Below, piece by piece: positions 1 to 6,755 of a stretch of 17,857 nt of DNA (position 1 is its first letter; the number at the start of each line of letters is the position of its first letter). The position numbers were made by a program, and so were the translations under genes. The notes below the pieces were generated by a model, which was not told the DNA's origin, did not search any database, and saw only the letters and a list, made by a program, of their open reading frames with translations. Origin of the DNA: JANQQZ01 sp039187315 (lineage in GTDB: Bacteria > Planctomycetota > Phycisphaerae > Phycisphaerales > UBA1924); the NCBI GenBank assembly GCA_039187315.1, contig JBCCZQ010000062.1:1-17857 (forward strand). Direction: 5' to 3'.

Positions 1-881
1 GCCGCGGTGTGGTCCTGTGCATCGTGGATGCCTCGGACGATCATGCGGTGGGCGGCGACTTGAAGGAAGTGATCGGTGATGTCATCGGTGGTCACGTAGT
101 CACGGCCGCCCAGCCGTGCCGATGCCTTCGCGACGCGTGTGACCGCGAGCGCGCCGCGGGTGCTAAGCCCCACGGCGATGTCGTCGTGCGTTCGGCTGCG
201 CTGGGCGAGTTCTTGGATGTACGCCGCGAGCTCTGGCGCGAGGTGTGTTTCGTCGGTGGCCGCTTGCAGCGCGCGGACCTGTTCCAGGCTCGCGGCGGCT
301 TCAAGCGAGCCGGCTGCGTTGGGCCCTCGGTAGGATCCGATGATGCGCGCTTCTGTCTCTGGGTCTGGGTAGCCGATGGCGGTCCGGATGAGGAATCGAT
401 CGAGCTGGCTCTCCGGGAGCGGGTACGTGCCGTGGTATTCGGCAGGGTTCTGGGTGGCGATCACGACGAACGGCTCGTCGAGCCTGTAGGTTCGGCCGTC
501 GACGGTCACGGCGGCCTCGTTCATGGCTTCGAGCAGCGCGCTCTGGGTGCGAGGTGGGGCTCGGTTGATCTCATCGGCGATGACAACGTTGGCGAAGACC
601 GGGCCGGGGATGAAGCGGAAATCGGATTCCGTCGCCTGGTAGACGCTGACGCCGATAATGTCGGCCGGCAAGAGGTCCGAGGTCATCTGGATGCGTCTGA
701 ACTCCCCGCCGATGGCCCGTGCGGCGGCTGAGGCGAGCGCGGTCTTCCCGACGCCCGGCACGTCTTCCAGGAGCAGGTGCCCGCGGGCGAGGACGCAGCA
801 CAGCAGGCTGTCGATCGCGCTGGGCGAGCCGAAGTAGACGGTCGCGATGCGTTCTCGTATCGCGGCGATCGTGTCATCCAT
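1..881 (-). CDS. MoxR-family AAA+ ATPase (3' end outside window)
   Basis: A cytoplasmic AAA+ ATPase of the MoxR class, chaperone-like enzymes that usually act with VWA-domain partners in assembling or activating protein complexes. 293 codons are open from ATG 881 to the window edge; family members are usually 310-340 residues, so roughly the last 20-50 are missing. Visible motifs: Walker A DVPGVGKT at residues 40-47, Walker B VVIADEINRAPP at 99-110, sensor-1 IATQNP at 141-146, and the MoxR signature LPESQLDRF at 155-163. ATG 881 is preceded by a purine-rich GGAGAGGGA. It is divergent from the zinc-ribbon gene at 1003. MoxR genes are commonly followed by DUF58 and VWA genes; these would lie left of the window and cannot be seen. 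Family assignment is secure, client unknown. Confidence 0.95.
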   Translation of the reverse strand, partial: MDDTIAAIRERIATVYFGSPSAIDSLLCCVLARGHLLLEDVPGVGKTALASAAARAIGGEFRRIQMTSDLLPADIIGVSVYQATESDFRFIPGPVFANVVIADEINRAPPRTQSALLEAMNEAAVTVDGRTYRLDEPFVVIATQNPAEYHGTYPLPESQLDRFLIRTAIGYPDPETEARIIGSYRGPNAAGSLEAAASLEQVRALQAATDETHLAPELAAYIQELAQRSRTHDDIAVGLSTRGALAVTRVAKASARLGGRDYVTTDDITDHFLQVAAHRMIVRGIHDAQDHTA

Positions 882-1002
882 GCGTCAGATCCCTCTCCGC
901 GCGTGCGAGTAGGCGTGGCAAAACAGTATATGATGCAGAATCGGCCCGACTTGTGCAGGCGTCGTTCAGACGCGCGGGCCGAGTGCTTGGTGGGGTGTCA
1001 TC
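882..1002. promoter_or_regulatory. Divergent intergenic region, probable promoters
   Basis: 121 bp between two divergent starts. It contains the only clearly AT-rich patch nearby, around 921-940. This holds TATGAT (929-934) on the plus strand and TATACT (931-926) on the minus strand, either of which could be a -10 element. I see no good TTGACA-like -35 for either. A small inverted repeat GCGTC-GTTCA-GACGC lies at 959-973, upstream of the plus-strand gene. Promoter function is inference. Confidence 0.35.
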
Positions 1003-1959
1003 ATGGGCGAGCGTCTCGAGGATCAACTCGACCGTCTCGATGCAGACGCCCCGGGTGAACACCGCGCGCTCGAGCTGATGCTGTCCGGCGATCTTCCCTG
1101 CGCTGTGTGCGGCTATGAGCTGTCGGGGCTGTCCGTGGTAGGGAGCTGCCCGGAATGCGGCTGCCCTATCAAGACCACGCTGATGCTCGCGGTGGACCCG
1201 GAGGCGGACACTCTTGAGCCGTTAGTGGCACCGCTGCGGACGGCGATCGGTCTTGTGGCATGGTCCAGCGCGGGGGTTGCTGCTGCCGCGACGGTGTGGT
1301 TCCAGCGGATCGCGGATGCGGTCTGCGTGCTTCGCCACACACGCTGCGTGTATCCGGAGACCGGCTGGGTCGTCTTCGGGCTGTCGTGCATGGCCGGCCT
1401 GAGCGCCCTCTGCATTGTGCGGCCGATGCGGAGCACGCCGCGACTGCACAGCGCGTGCGTTGTCCTTGGAGCCCTGTTGACGCTGGCCGCCGGTTGGGTG
1501 GCGATGCTGATTCTCAGCCGGATCGATCCTGTGAGCGCTTCGCCGTACATGGGATGGATGCCGATGGATGCCGAGCGTCTTTCCGCAAGGCTGGCGTTTG
1601 GGGGCCTTCTTGCGGCTTCGATCCTGCTGATCAGGCCTGTTGGGCGGGCGCTTTCGCAGCGCTCGGTCCTCTTGCGTGGCAACCATCGGCATCGGCAGCG
1701 GCTGCTTGCGCTTGCTGCTTGTTGTGTCGTGACGATGCTCGCCGATGCGTCGTTGCTCCTTGCAGAAGTGACTGGCCCCTGGTCGATGCAGTGGCCGTTG
1801 TTGACTGCTCGGATCGTGCAGATCGCGGGTTCCATGCTGATTACGGTTGGTCTGCTTGCGGTGGCTGTGGATTCATGGAAGATCGCGCGTGCGATCCTGC
1901 GCCCGGCTCCCCGGTTCCGCGATGTGGTGCGGAGGGAGCCGTCAGATGGCGATTGGTGA
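1003..1959 (+). CDS. Zinc-ribbon six-TM membrane protein of unknown function
   Basis: A 318-residue integral membrane protein. A short cytoplasmic head carries a Cys4 zinc ribbon: C33-x2-C36 and C49-x2-C52, with C54 adjacent, in the pattern CAVCGYEL...CPECGCPI. After it come about six hydrophobic segments near residues 80-100, 121-140, 150-172, 196-212, 234-256 and 268-290. The zinc ribbon probably binds a structural metal. Membrane proteins of this layout recur in Planctomycetota without an assigned role. ATG 1003 follows a G-rich stretch (GGTGGGG) that can act as a weak ribosome site. Its last 14 bases overlap the start of the next gene, so the two are probably translated together. Function unknown. 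Confidence 0.8.
   Translation: MGERLEDQLDRLDADAPGEHRALELMLSGDLPCAVCGYELSGLSVVGSCPECGCPIKTTLMLAVDPEADTLEPLVAPLRTAIGLVAWSSAGVAAAATVWFQRIADAVCVLRHTRCVYPETGWVVFGLSCMAGLSALCIVRPMRSTPRLHSACVVLGALLTLAAGWVAMLILSRIDPVSASPYMGWMPMDAERLSARLAFGGLLAASILLIRPVGRALSQRSVLLRGNHRHRQRLLALAACCVVTMLADASLLLAEVTGPWSMQWPLLTARIVQIAGSMLITVGLLAVAVDSWKIARAILRPAPRFRDVVRREPSDGDW
1931..1936 (+). promoter_or_regulatory. Ribosome binding site deciding the metallopeptidase start
   Basis: GGAGGG lies 9 bases before ATG 1946, inside the end of the upstream gene. It selects 1946 over the longer open frame that reaches back to 1847, whose extra N-terminus is Cys/Arg-rich and unlike the family. Confidence 0.7.
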
Positions 1960-2347
1960 CGATGCGGATTTCGATCGACGGGTTGAGGACGCGATCTCCG
2001 GTCTACCCGTGCACCTGCAGCGGCTGATCGAATCGGAGCTCCCGGTGATCGTCCTGGACCGGCCGACGCCGATGATGTGTCGGGATCTTGGGATCGATCC
2101 TGATGAGGGTGACGAGATGCTCGGTCTGCATACCGGCGTGATGGAGACCGAGCGTTCGGTCGAGCAGACCGAGCTGCCAACCGTGATCCATCTGTTCCGG
2201 ATCGGTCTTCGCGAGCACTGCCGGGACGAGGCCGGCCGCATCGATCCTGCAATGCTGGACGAAGAGATCCGTACAACGATGCTGCACGAGCTGGGGCATC
2301 ATTTTGGGCTCGAAGAGGATGATCTTGACCAGCTCGGGTACGGCTAG
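1946..2347 (+). CDS. Zincin_1-type (DUF1025) small metallopeptidase
   Basis: A 133-residue protein with a C-terminal zinc-metallopeptidase motif HELGHHFGLEE at residues 114-124. H114 and H118 are the predicted zinc ligands, E115 the general base, and a glutamate just after is a possible third ligand. The motif at the extreme C-terminus, the short length and the acidic LEEDDLDQLG tail match the Zincin_1/DUF1025 family of minimal zincins. There is no signal peptide or membrane segment, so it is probably cytoplasmic; no substrate is known for the family. The start at 1946 is set by a strong upstream ribosome site and overlaps the zinc-ribbon membrane gene by 14 bases, which suggests a co-translated pair. 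Cleavage activity has not been shown for most relatives. Confidence 0.88.
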   Translation: MAIGDDADFDRRVEDAISGLPVHLQRLIESELPVIVLDRPTPMMCRDLGIDPDEGDEMLGLHTGVMETERSVEQTELPTVIHLFRIGLREHCRDEAGRIDPAMLDEEIRTTMLHELGHHFGLEEDDLDQLGYG

Positions 2348-2431
2348 GCCGGGTTTTGTGCCGATTGCGGCCGGAGACGGATCCACCGGTACACTTCGGT
2401 ACCTGTATCGGCACCTGTAGAGGAGGGTTCC
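2348..2431 (+). promoter_or_regulatory. sppA leader: hairpin, 12-bp tandem repeat and strong RBS
   Basis: The 84-bp leader before sppA holds three elements. GGTAC-ACTTCG-GTACC (2389-2404) is an inverted repeat able to form a short hairpin. TCGGTACCTGTA (2396-2407) is followed at once by TCGGCACCTGTA (2408-2419), a 12-bp tandem repeat with one mismatch. A near-consensus Shine-Dalgarno AGGAGG sits at 2421-2426, 5 bases before ATG 2432. I see no convincing -10/-35 pair. Confidence 0.45.
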
Positions 2432-4252
2432 ATGCCTGCACGATCGATGTCCACCACGTTCCGGGTTCTCGCTTCGTTCGGTCTCGTCATGGCATCTGCT
2501 GCTGGTGCGCAGGTGGACAAGAAGTCGGCGACAGTTGATACCGAGGAAGCCGTTGTCGGCCTGATCAAGATCTCCGGCTCGCTGGCCGAGCGGCCCGGGC
2601 CGTTCGACTGGCTGACCGGCGACGGTGCGATGACCGTGCGGTCCATCGTCGCGGCGGTCGAGGACGCGAGCCAGGACGATGACATCCGGGCGATCGTGGT
2701 GCAGCTCGAGGATGCGAGCCTGACGACCACCGAGATCGAGGAGCTGGCATCGGCGTTCCAGAGCACGCCGAAGGAGGTCATCGTCGTCGGCGAGTCGTTC
2801 GGCACGAGCCAGCTGCTGTTGGGCGCACACGCTGACGCGATCTTGGCCCAGTCCGGAGCGGCCCTCTCGATGCCCGGCATGTACATGGAAGAGTTCTACC
2901 TCCGCGATATGCTCGAGTGGATCGGCGCTGAGCCAAGCTTCGTGCAGATCGGCGACTTCAAGGGCGCCGATGAAACGATGATGAACACCGAGCCGAGCGA
3001 GGCATGGGACGAGAACATCTCAGGCTTGCTCGACAGCCTGTACGGCAACATGCGCGAGACTATCAAGCTTGGGCGAGATTTGACCGACGCTGAGCTCGAT
3101 GCGGCGATGACCGAGGCCTGGTTCGCTTCGACCGACGACGGCGTTGCGCTCGGCTTGATCGATCAAGCCGTCAGCCTCAATGACCTGACGGAACACCTCG
3201 AGGCGCGGACCGAGAGCGATGTGACGTGGCGGACCGATCTGGTCGAGTCCGCATCGGGCTCGGCGCTCGATCCGTCGAATCCGTTCGCGATTTTCTCGTT
3301 GCTGTCGCAGGAGCCGAGCAACAACCCCACCCGGCCCACAATCGCCGTGCTGCACTTCGACGGGCCGATCGTCGATGGTGATTCCTCGGAGGGTGGGCTT
3401 TTCGGATCGTCGTCGGTCGGAAGCCGCACGATCCGTCGGATTGCGAACGAGCTTGCCGAGGACGATCTGATCAAGGGCGTCGTGGTGCGGATCAACTCGC
3501 CGGGTGGCTCGGCGACCGCGAGCGAGGTCATGTGGCAGTCGCTTCGCGCTCTGGCGGAAGCCAAGCCGGTCTACGTCAGCGTGGGCACCATGGCCGCCTC
3601 GGGCGGGTACTACGTGGCGGTCGCGGGCGACCGGGTCTTCGTGAATCCCTCCTCCATCGTCGGGTCGATCGGTGTTGTCGGCGGCAAGATCGCGATCGAC
3701 GGCGTGATGGAGAATCTGCGCATCAACGTCAAGGCTCGCTCGCGTGGACCACGCGCTGACCTTTTCGGCAGCGATCCGTGGGACGCCGATCAGGCCGAGG
3801 CCGTCCGGACCAAGATGCAGGAGACCTACGACCTGTTCACTTCGCGCGTGCTCGCTGGGCGTGAAGGGATCGATCTGAGCAAGACCGCCGAGGGCCGCCT
3901 GTTTACGGGCAACGTGGCGGTCGGGCTGGACATGGCCGACGGCGTCGCCTCGCTGACCGAGGTCATCGAGATGCTCGCCGGCGATCTGGATCTGCGCTCG
4001 TACGATGTGCTCGACTACCCGGGTCCGATGAGCTTCGAGGACCTGCTCGGCCAGTTCTCGTCGTCGGTTTCGGCTCCCGGCGGGGCGGCCGGCCAGCAGA
4101 TCGGCTCCGCGGCCATGCGGGCGATCGGATCGAACGCCGAGGCGCTCTTCGGCCCGGCGTGGCCGGCGGTGCGGGCCCGGATCGATGCCGTCCTGATGCT
4201 CCGCGACCACCCGGTCATGCTGCTGCACCCGACCGTGCTGTCGATCCGGTAA
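2432..4252 (+). CDS. sppA: Signal peptide peptidase SppA, long (67K-type) form
   Basis: A serine protease of family S49 that degrades cleaved signal peptides and other membrane-embedded peptides on the periplasmic face. The 606-residue product has the two-domain long form as in E. coli (618 residues). The N-terminal repeat carries the predicted catalytic lysine K177 in QIGDFKGADE. The C-terminal repeat carries the nucleophile S390 in MAASGGYYVA, with the conserved INSPGGS (354-360) and SSIVGSIGVVGGK (407-419) around it. Residues 10-26 form a hydrophobic segment ending in AGA before Q27. This could be a cleaved signal peptide, whereas E. coli SppA keeps a membrane anchor. ATG 2432 has an excellent Shine-Dalgarno. 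It is convergent with frr, 28 bp away. Confidence 0.95.
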   Translation: MPARSMSTTFRVLASFGLVMASAAGAQVDKKSATVDTEEAVVGLIKISGSLAERPGPFDWLTGDGAMTVRSIVAAVEDASQDDDIRAIVVQLEDASLTTTEIEELASAFQSTPKEVIVVGESFGTSQLLLGAHADAILAQSGAALSMPGMYMEEFYLRDMLEWIGAEPSFVQIGDFKGADETMMNTEPSEAWDENISGLLDSLYGNMRETIKLGRDLTDAELDAAMTEAWFASTDDGVALGLIDQAVSLNDLTEHLEARTESDVTWRTDLVESASGSALDPSNPFAIFSLLSQEPSNNPTRPTIAVLHFDGPIVDGDSSEGGLFGSSSVGSRTIRRIANELAEDDLIKGVVVRINSPGGSATASEVMWQSLRALAEAKPVYVSVGTMAASGGYYVAVAGDRVFVNPSSIVGSIGVVGGKIAIDGVMENLRINVKARSRGPRADLFGSDPWDADQAEAVRTKMQETYDLFTSRVLAGREGIDLSKTAEGRLFTGNVAVGLDMADGVASLTEVIEMLAGDLDLRSYDVLDYPGPMSFEDLLGQFSSSVSAPGGAAGQQIGSAAMRAIGSNAEALFGPAWPAVRARIDAVLMLRDHPVMLLHPTVLSIR

Positions 4253-4280
4253 GCGGCCGATACTGAGAATCGATGGTGGA

Positions 4281-4847
4281 TCAGACTTCCATAATCTCGG
4301 TGGTCTTGTCGTCCACCCGGGAGTCGATCTGGCCCTCGTACTTCTTTAGCAGGTCCTGGATCTCGTCCTTGAGGCTCTTGACCTCATCCTCGGAAAGGTG
4401 CTGATCACCCTTCGAAAGTCCATCGGCGTGCTTGTTCGCGTCACGGCGGGCGTTGCGGATCACGACCTTCGCTTCCTCGCCCATCTTCTTGGCCTTGGCC
4501 GCCAGCTGCTTGCGGCGGTCGGTCGAGAGCGGTGGGATGTTGAGCCGGATCTGCTTGCCGTCGACGTTGGGGGCTAGGCCCAGGTCGGACTCTTCGATCG
4601 CTTTGCGGATCTCGCTGAGGGCACCGGCATCGAACGGCTTGATCATGATCTGGGTTGGCTCGGGCACGCTCACGGATGCGATGGCCTTCAGGTCGGTCGG
4701 TGCGCCGTAGTAGTCGACCTTGATGAATTCGACAAGGGCGGTAGAAGCCCGGCCGCCGCGGAGGCCCTTGAACTCCTGGTCGAGGTAGGCGACGGCCTTG
4801 GTCATGTGCTCCTCAGCCTCGAGGAGGATCGTGTCGGGGTCGGTCAT
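4281..4847 (-). CDS. frr: Ribosome recycling factor
   Basis: Ribosome recycling factor splits the post-termination 70S complex together with EF-G. The 188-residue product is standard length (185 in E. coli) and matches along its whole length: the N-terminal helix with KGLRGGRAS (27-35), the beta/hinge region with PEPTQIMIKPFD, the NIPPLSTDRR segment, and the conserved NARRDAN, whose arginine contacts 23S rRNA in known structures. ATG 4847 is preceded by GGAG with 7 bases of spacing, placed in the 12-bp gap after the pyrH stop. pyrH and frr are therefore one operon, the common bacterial order. No unusual residues seen. Confidence 0.98.
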   Translation of the reverse strand: MTDPDTILLEAEEHMTKAVAYLDQEFKGLRGGRASTALVEFIKVDYYGAPTDLKAIASVSVPEPTQIMIKPFDAGALSEIRKAIEESDLGLAPNVDGKQIRLNIPPLSTDRRKQLAAKAKKMGEEAKVVIRNARRDANKHADGLSKGDQHLSEDEVKSLKDEIQDLLKKYEGQIDSRVDDKTTEIMEV

Positions 4848-4859
4848 GCTGTGTCTCCG

Positions 4860-5609
4860 TCAGGTGGCAGCGGTCTGCTGCTGGCTGACGAGCGTGCCGA
4901 TGGGCTTGCCGCTCGCTGCCGTCTTGATGTTGCCGGGCTCATCGAACTTGAACACACGGATAGGGATATTCCGCTCGCGGCAGAGCGTGAATGCAGTGGC
5001 GTCCATAACAGCCAGGCCTCGCTGGATGACCGCATCGAACGAGGCCGAATCCAGCCGCTCCGCCTCGGGGACCTTCTTCGGGTCGGCGGTGTAGATGCCG
5101 TCGACTGTGGTCGCTTTGAGCAGCATGTCGCAGCGGAGTTCCGTCGCGCGGAGGGCCGCGCAGGTATCGGTCGTAAAGAACGGGTTGCCGATGCCGGCGC
5201 TGAGCACTACGACGCGGTCTTTTTCCAGGTGACGGATCGCCCGGTTGCGGATGAACGGCTCGGCGACGGAGCGGACTTCGAGCGCGGACATGATCCGGCT
5301 ATCGACGCCGATGGACTGGAGCTTCTCGCGGAGCGCCAGGCCGTTCATGATGGTGCCGAGCATGCCCATGTAGTCGGCAGTAGCCTGCTCGATATCGCCC
5401 GAGTCTGCCAGCTTCTTGCCGCGGATGATGTTGCCTCCGCCGACGACGACGGCGATCTGGACGCCCGTGCTCCAGGCGGCCTTGACCTCCTCAGCGATCC
5501 AGCCGAGCGCGGCGGCGTCGATCCCGAAGCCGCTTTCCCGACTGAATGCCTCGCCGCTGAGCTTCAGCAGGACTCGAGCGGGCCGATCGGTTGGGAGATG
5601 CTCGCCCAC
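4860..5609 (-). CDS. pyrH: UMP kinase (uridylate kinase)
   Basis: UMP kinase phosphorylates UMP to UDP with ATP in pyrimidine nucleotide synthesis. It belongs to the amino-acid kinase fold and usually forms a hexamer in the cytoplasm. With GTG 5609 as start the product is 249 residues, close to E. coli (241). Motifs: VLLKLSGEAF near the N-terminus, the glycine-rich VVVGGGNIIRG, IMSALEVRSVAEPF, AGIGNPFFTTDT, and ATTVDGIYTADPKK in the nucleotide-binding C-terminal part. The frame stays open upstream to 5711, but the extra 34 residues (Pro/Arg/His-rich) are unlike the family. GTG 5609 has GGAG at a 7-base spacing, so I choose it. It is followed after 12 bp by frr. Confidence 0.96.
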   Translation of the reverse strand: MGEHLPTDRPARVLLKLSGEAFSRESGFGIDAAALGWIAEEVKAAWSTGVQIAVVVGGGNIIRGKKLADSGDIEQATADYMGMLGTIMNGLALREKLQSIGVDSRIMSALEVRSVAEPFIRNRAIRHLEKDRVVVLSAGIGNPFFTTDTCAALRATELRCDMLLKATTVDGIYTADPKKVPEAERLDSASFDAVIQRGLAVMDATAFTLCRERNIPIRVFKFDEPGNIKTAASGKPIGTLVSQQQTAAT

Positions 5610-5771
5610 GGCGCGGCTCCAGGGTCCATGCGTGCAGGCTCGATCGGGCCTGTCGTGGTACCATAGTCGCGATCCCCGGACCGGGTGGACGGCGGGAACC
5701 CCTCGTCCCACAACGCGTCTGATATCCCGGGCAGCCGCGGCACGTGACGCGGGCAGTCACACGGAGGTGGC
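5610..5771. promoter_or_regulatory. Divergent control region between pyrH-frr and the VWA/TolQ operon
   Basis: This 162-bp gap, the largest in the window, must hold the promoters of both divergent units. On the minus strand GGAG (5620-5617) is the pyrH ribosome site, and TATGGT (5665-5660) is a possible -10 without a clear -35. On the plus strand a GATATC patch (5721-5726) is the only AT-leaning stretch. CCGCG-GCACGTGA-CGCGG (5735-5752) is an inverted repeat with the palindrome CACGTG in its loop, a possible operator or leader hairpin. GGAGG (5763-5767) lies 4 bases before GTG 5772. Confidence 0.4.
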
Positions 5772-6755
5772 GTGCAAGCTGATCGTCCGAGCACAGCCGG
5801 CTCACAGGTTCGATCCGACGCTCCCTACGGGAGCGGAGCGGGCGTCGGGTGGAAGCGTTGGGTCCGCCGCGTATCGACGTGGGCTCTGGGTCTGTCGCTG
5901 GTCATCCATCTGGTGATGCTCTTGGTCGCGACGCTGCTGTCCGTGTGGGGCGGCGGGACCGGGGATGGGCCGCGGACGCCGGGTGTTGTCGAGTTCGCGG
6001 TCATGCCCGAGTCCGCGCTGGAGTCCGTCGCTCGCGATGAACTCAGCCTGGAGCTGCCGACGGACAGCCAGCTGCTTGAGTCGGATCTGGACCCGCTCAG
6101 CGAGGATCTGCTCACGACGGATCTTGCTGCGACCCCCGCGGTCGATCGCACGGCTCTCGAGCTGGATGTCGGCTCGGGTGGCGGTTCGGTCTCGATTGAT
6201 GGCGCAGCGGGCGCCGGTGCGGCCGGCGCCAACGGCGGAGCGAGCTTCTTCGGGATCGAGGCCCGCGGCAACAGGTTCGCGTACATCGTCGATGTTTCGG
6301 GGTCCATGGACCGCGACGGCCGGCTCGAGGCGACCGTCGGCGAGCTGAACCGATCCGTTACCGAGATGCTCGAGCACGTGGGGTTCTACATCGTGCTGTA
6401 TAGCGATGATGCCTTCTCGCTGGGCAACCGTCGTGACTGGACCGATGCCGACGCGTCCGGCAAGCGATGGGCCCGCCGGAACCTCCAGAGGCTCGAACCG
6501 CTCGGGACGACCAACCCCCTGCCCGCGTTCGAGCTCGTCTTTGACATCCGGCCTCGGCCGGACGCGATCTACTTCATGACCGACGGCGAGTTCGACGGCC
6601 GCATCGCCGACCAGATCATCGCGATGAACCGCGAACGCCCGACACCGATCCACTGCATCACCTTTGTGACACCCGCCGCCGCTGGCCTCATGCAGAGGAT
6701 CGCCGATTCCTCAAACGGTACCTACACGCATATTCCAGGAGCTGGCACACCATGA
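5772..6755 (+). CDS. VWA-domain protein with TonB/TolA-like N-terminal anchor
   Basis: A 327-residue inner-membrane protein. Residues 1-35 are cytoplasmic and basic near the membrane (KRWVRRVS). Residues 36-59 form one membrane segment with S42-L-V-I-H46, the S-x3-H spacing found in the TonB (SVCIH) and TolA anchors that engages ExbB/ExbD or TolQ/TolR. An acidic then Gly/Ala-rich linker (about 60-160) leads to a VWA domain (about 165-325). Its metal-ion-dependent adhesion site looks complete: D174-V-S176-G-S178, a threonine at 246-247 in LGTTNP, and D271 in FMTDG. VWA domains bind protein partners through a divalent metal. GTG 5772 is the only sensible start upstream of the anchor. It is the first gene of a tightly coupled cluster with TolQ and ExbD genes; its stop overlaps the next start (ATGA). 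Confidence 0.88.
   Translation: MQADRPSTAGSQVRSDAPYGSGAGVGWKRWVRRVSTWALGLSLVIHLVMLLVATLLSVWGGGTGDGPRTPGVVEFAVMPESALESVARDELSLELPTDSQLLESDLDPLSEDLLTTDLAATPAVDRTALELDVGSGGGSVSIDGAAGAGAAGANGGASFFGIEARGNRFAYIVDVSGSMDRDGRLEATVGELNRSVTEMLEHVGFYIVLYSDDAFSLGNRRDWTDADASGKRWARRNLQRLEPLGTTNPLPAFELVFDIRPRPDAIYFMTDGEFDGRIADQIIAMNRERPTPIHCITFVTPAAAGLMQRIADSSNGTYTHIPGAGTP

Noticed and set aside
1113..2441. Long open frame on the minus strand opposite the zinc-ribbon and zincin genes
   Set aside because: Its translation is Arg/Ser/Pro-rich without family motifs, and it lies antisense to two genes with clear domains. Such frames are expected in high-G+C DNA.
3020..4228. 402-codon minus-strand frame opposite sppA
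   Set aside because: It is an antisense shadow rich in Arg, His and Asp, and the plus-strand frame has both SppA catalytic residues.
4253..4280. Possible bidirectional terminator between sppA and frr
   Set aside because: The 28 bp contain no stem followed by a T-run on either strand.
1..6755. MoxR ATPase and VWA protein as one MoxR-VWA pair
   Set aside because: They are on opposite strands, separated by sppA, frr and pyrH, and the VWA protein has a TonB-like anchor, not a BatA or CoxE layout. MoxR's usual partners would lie left of the window.
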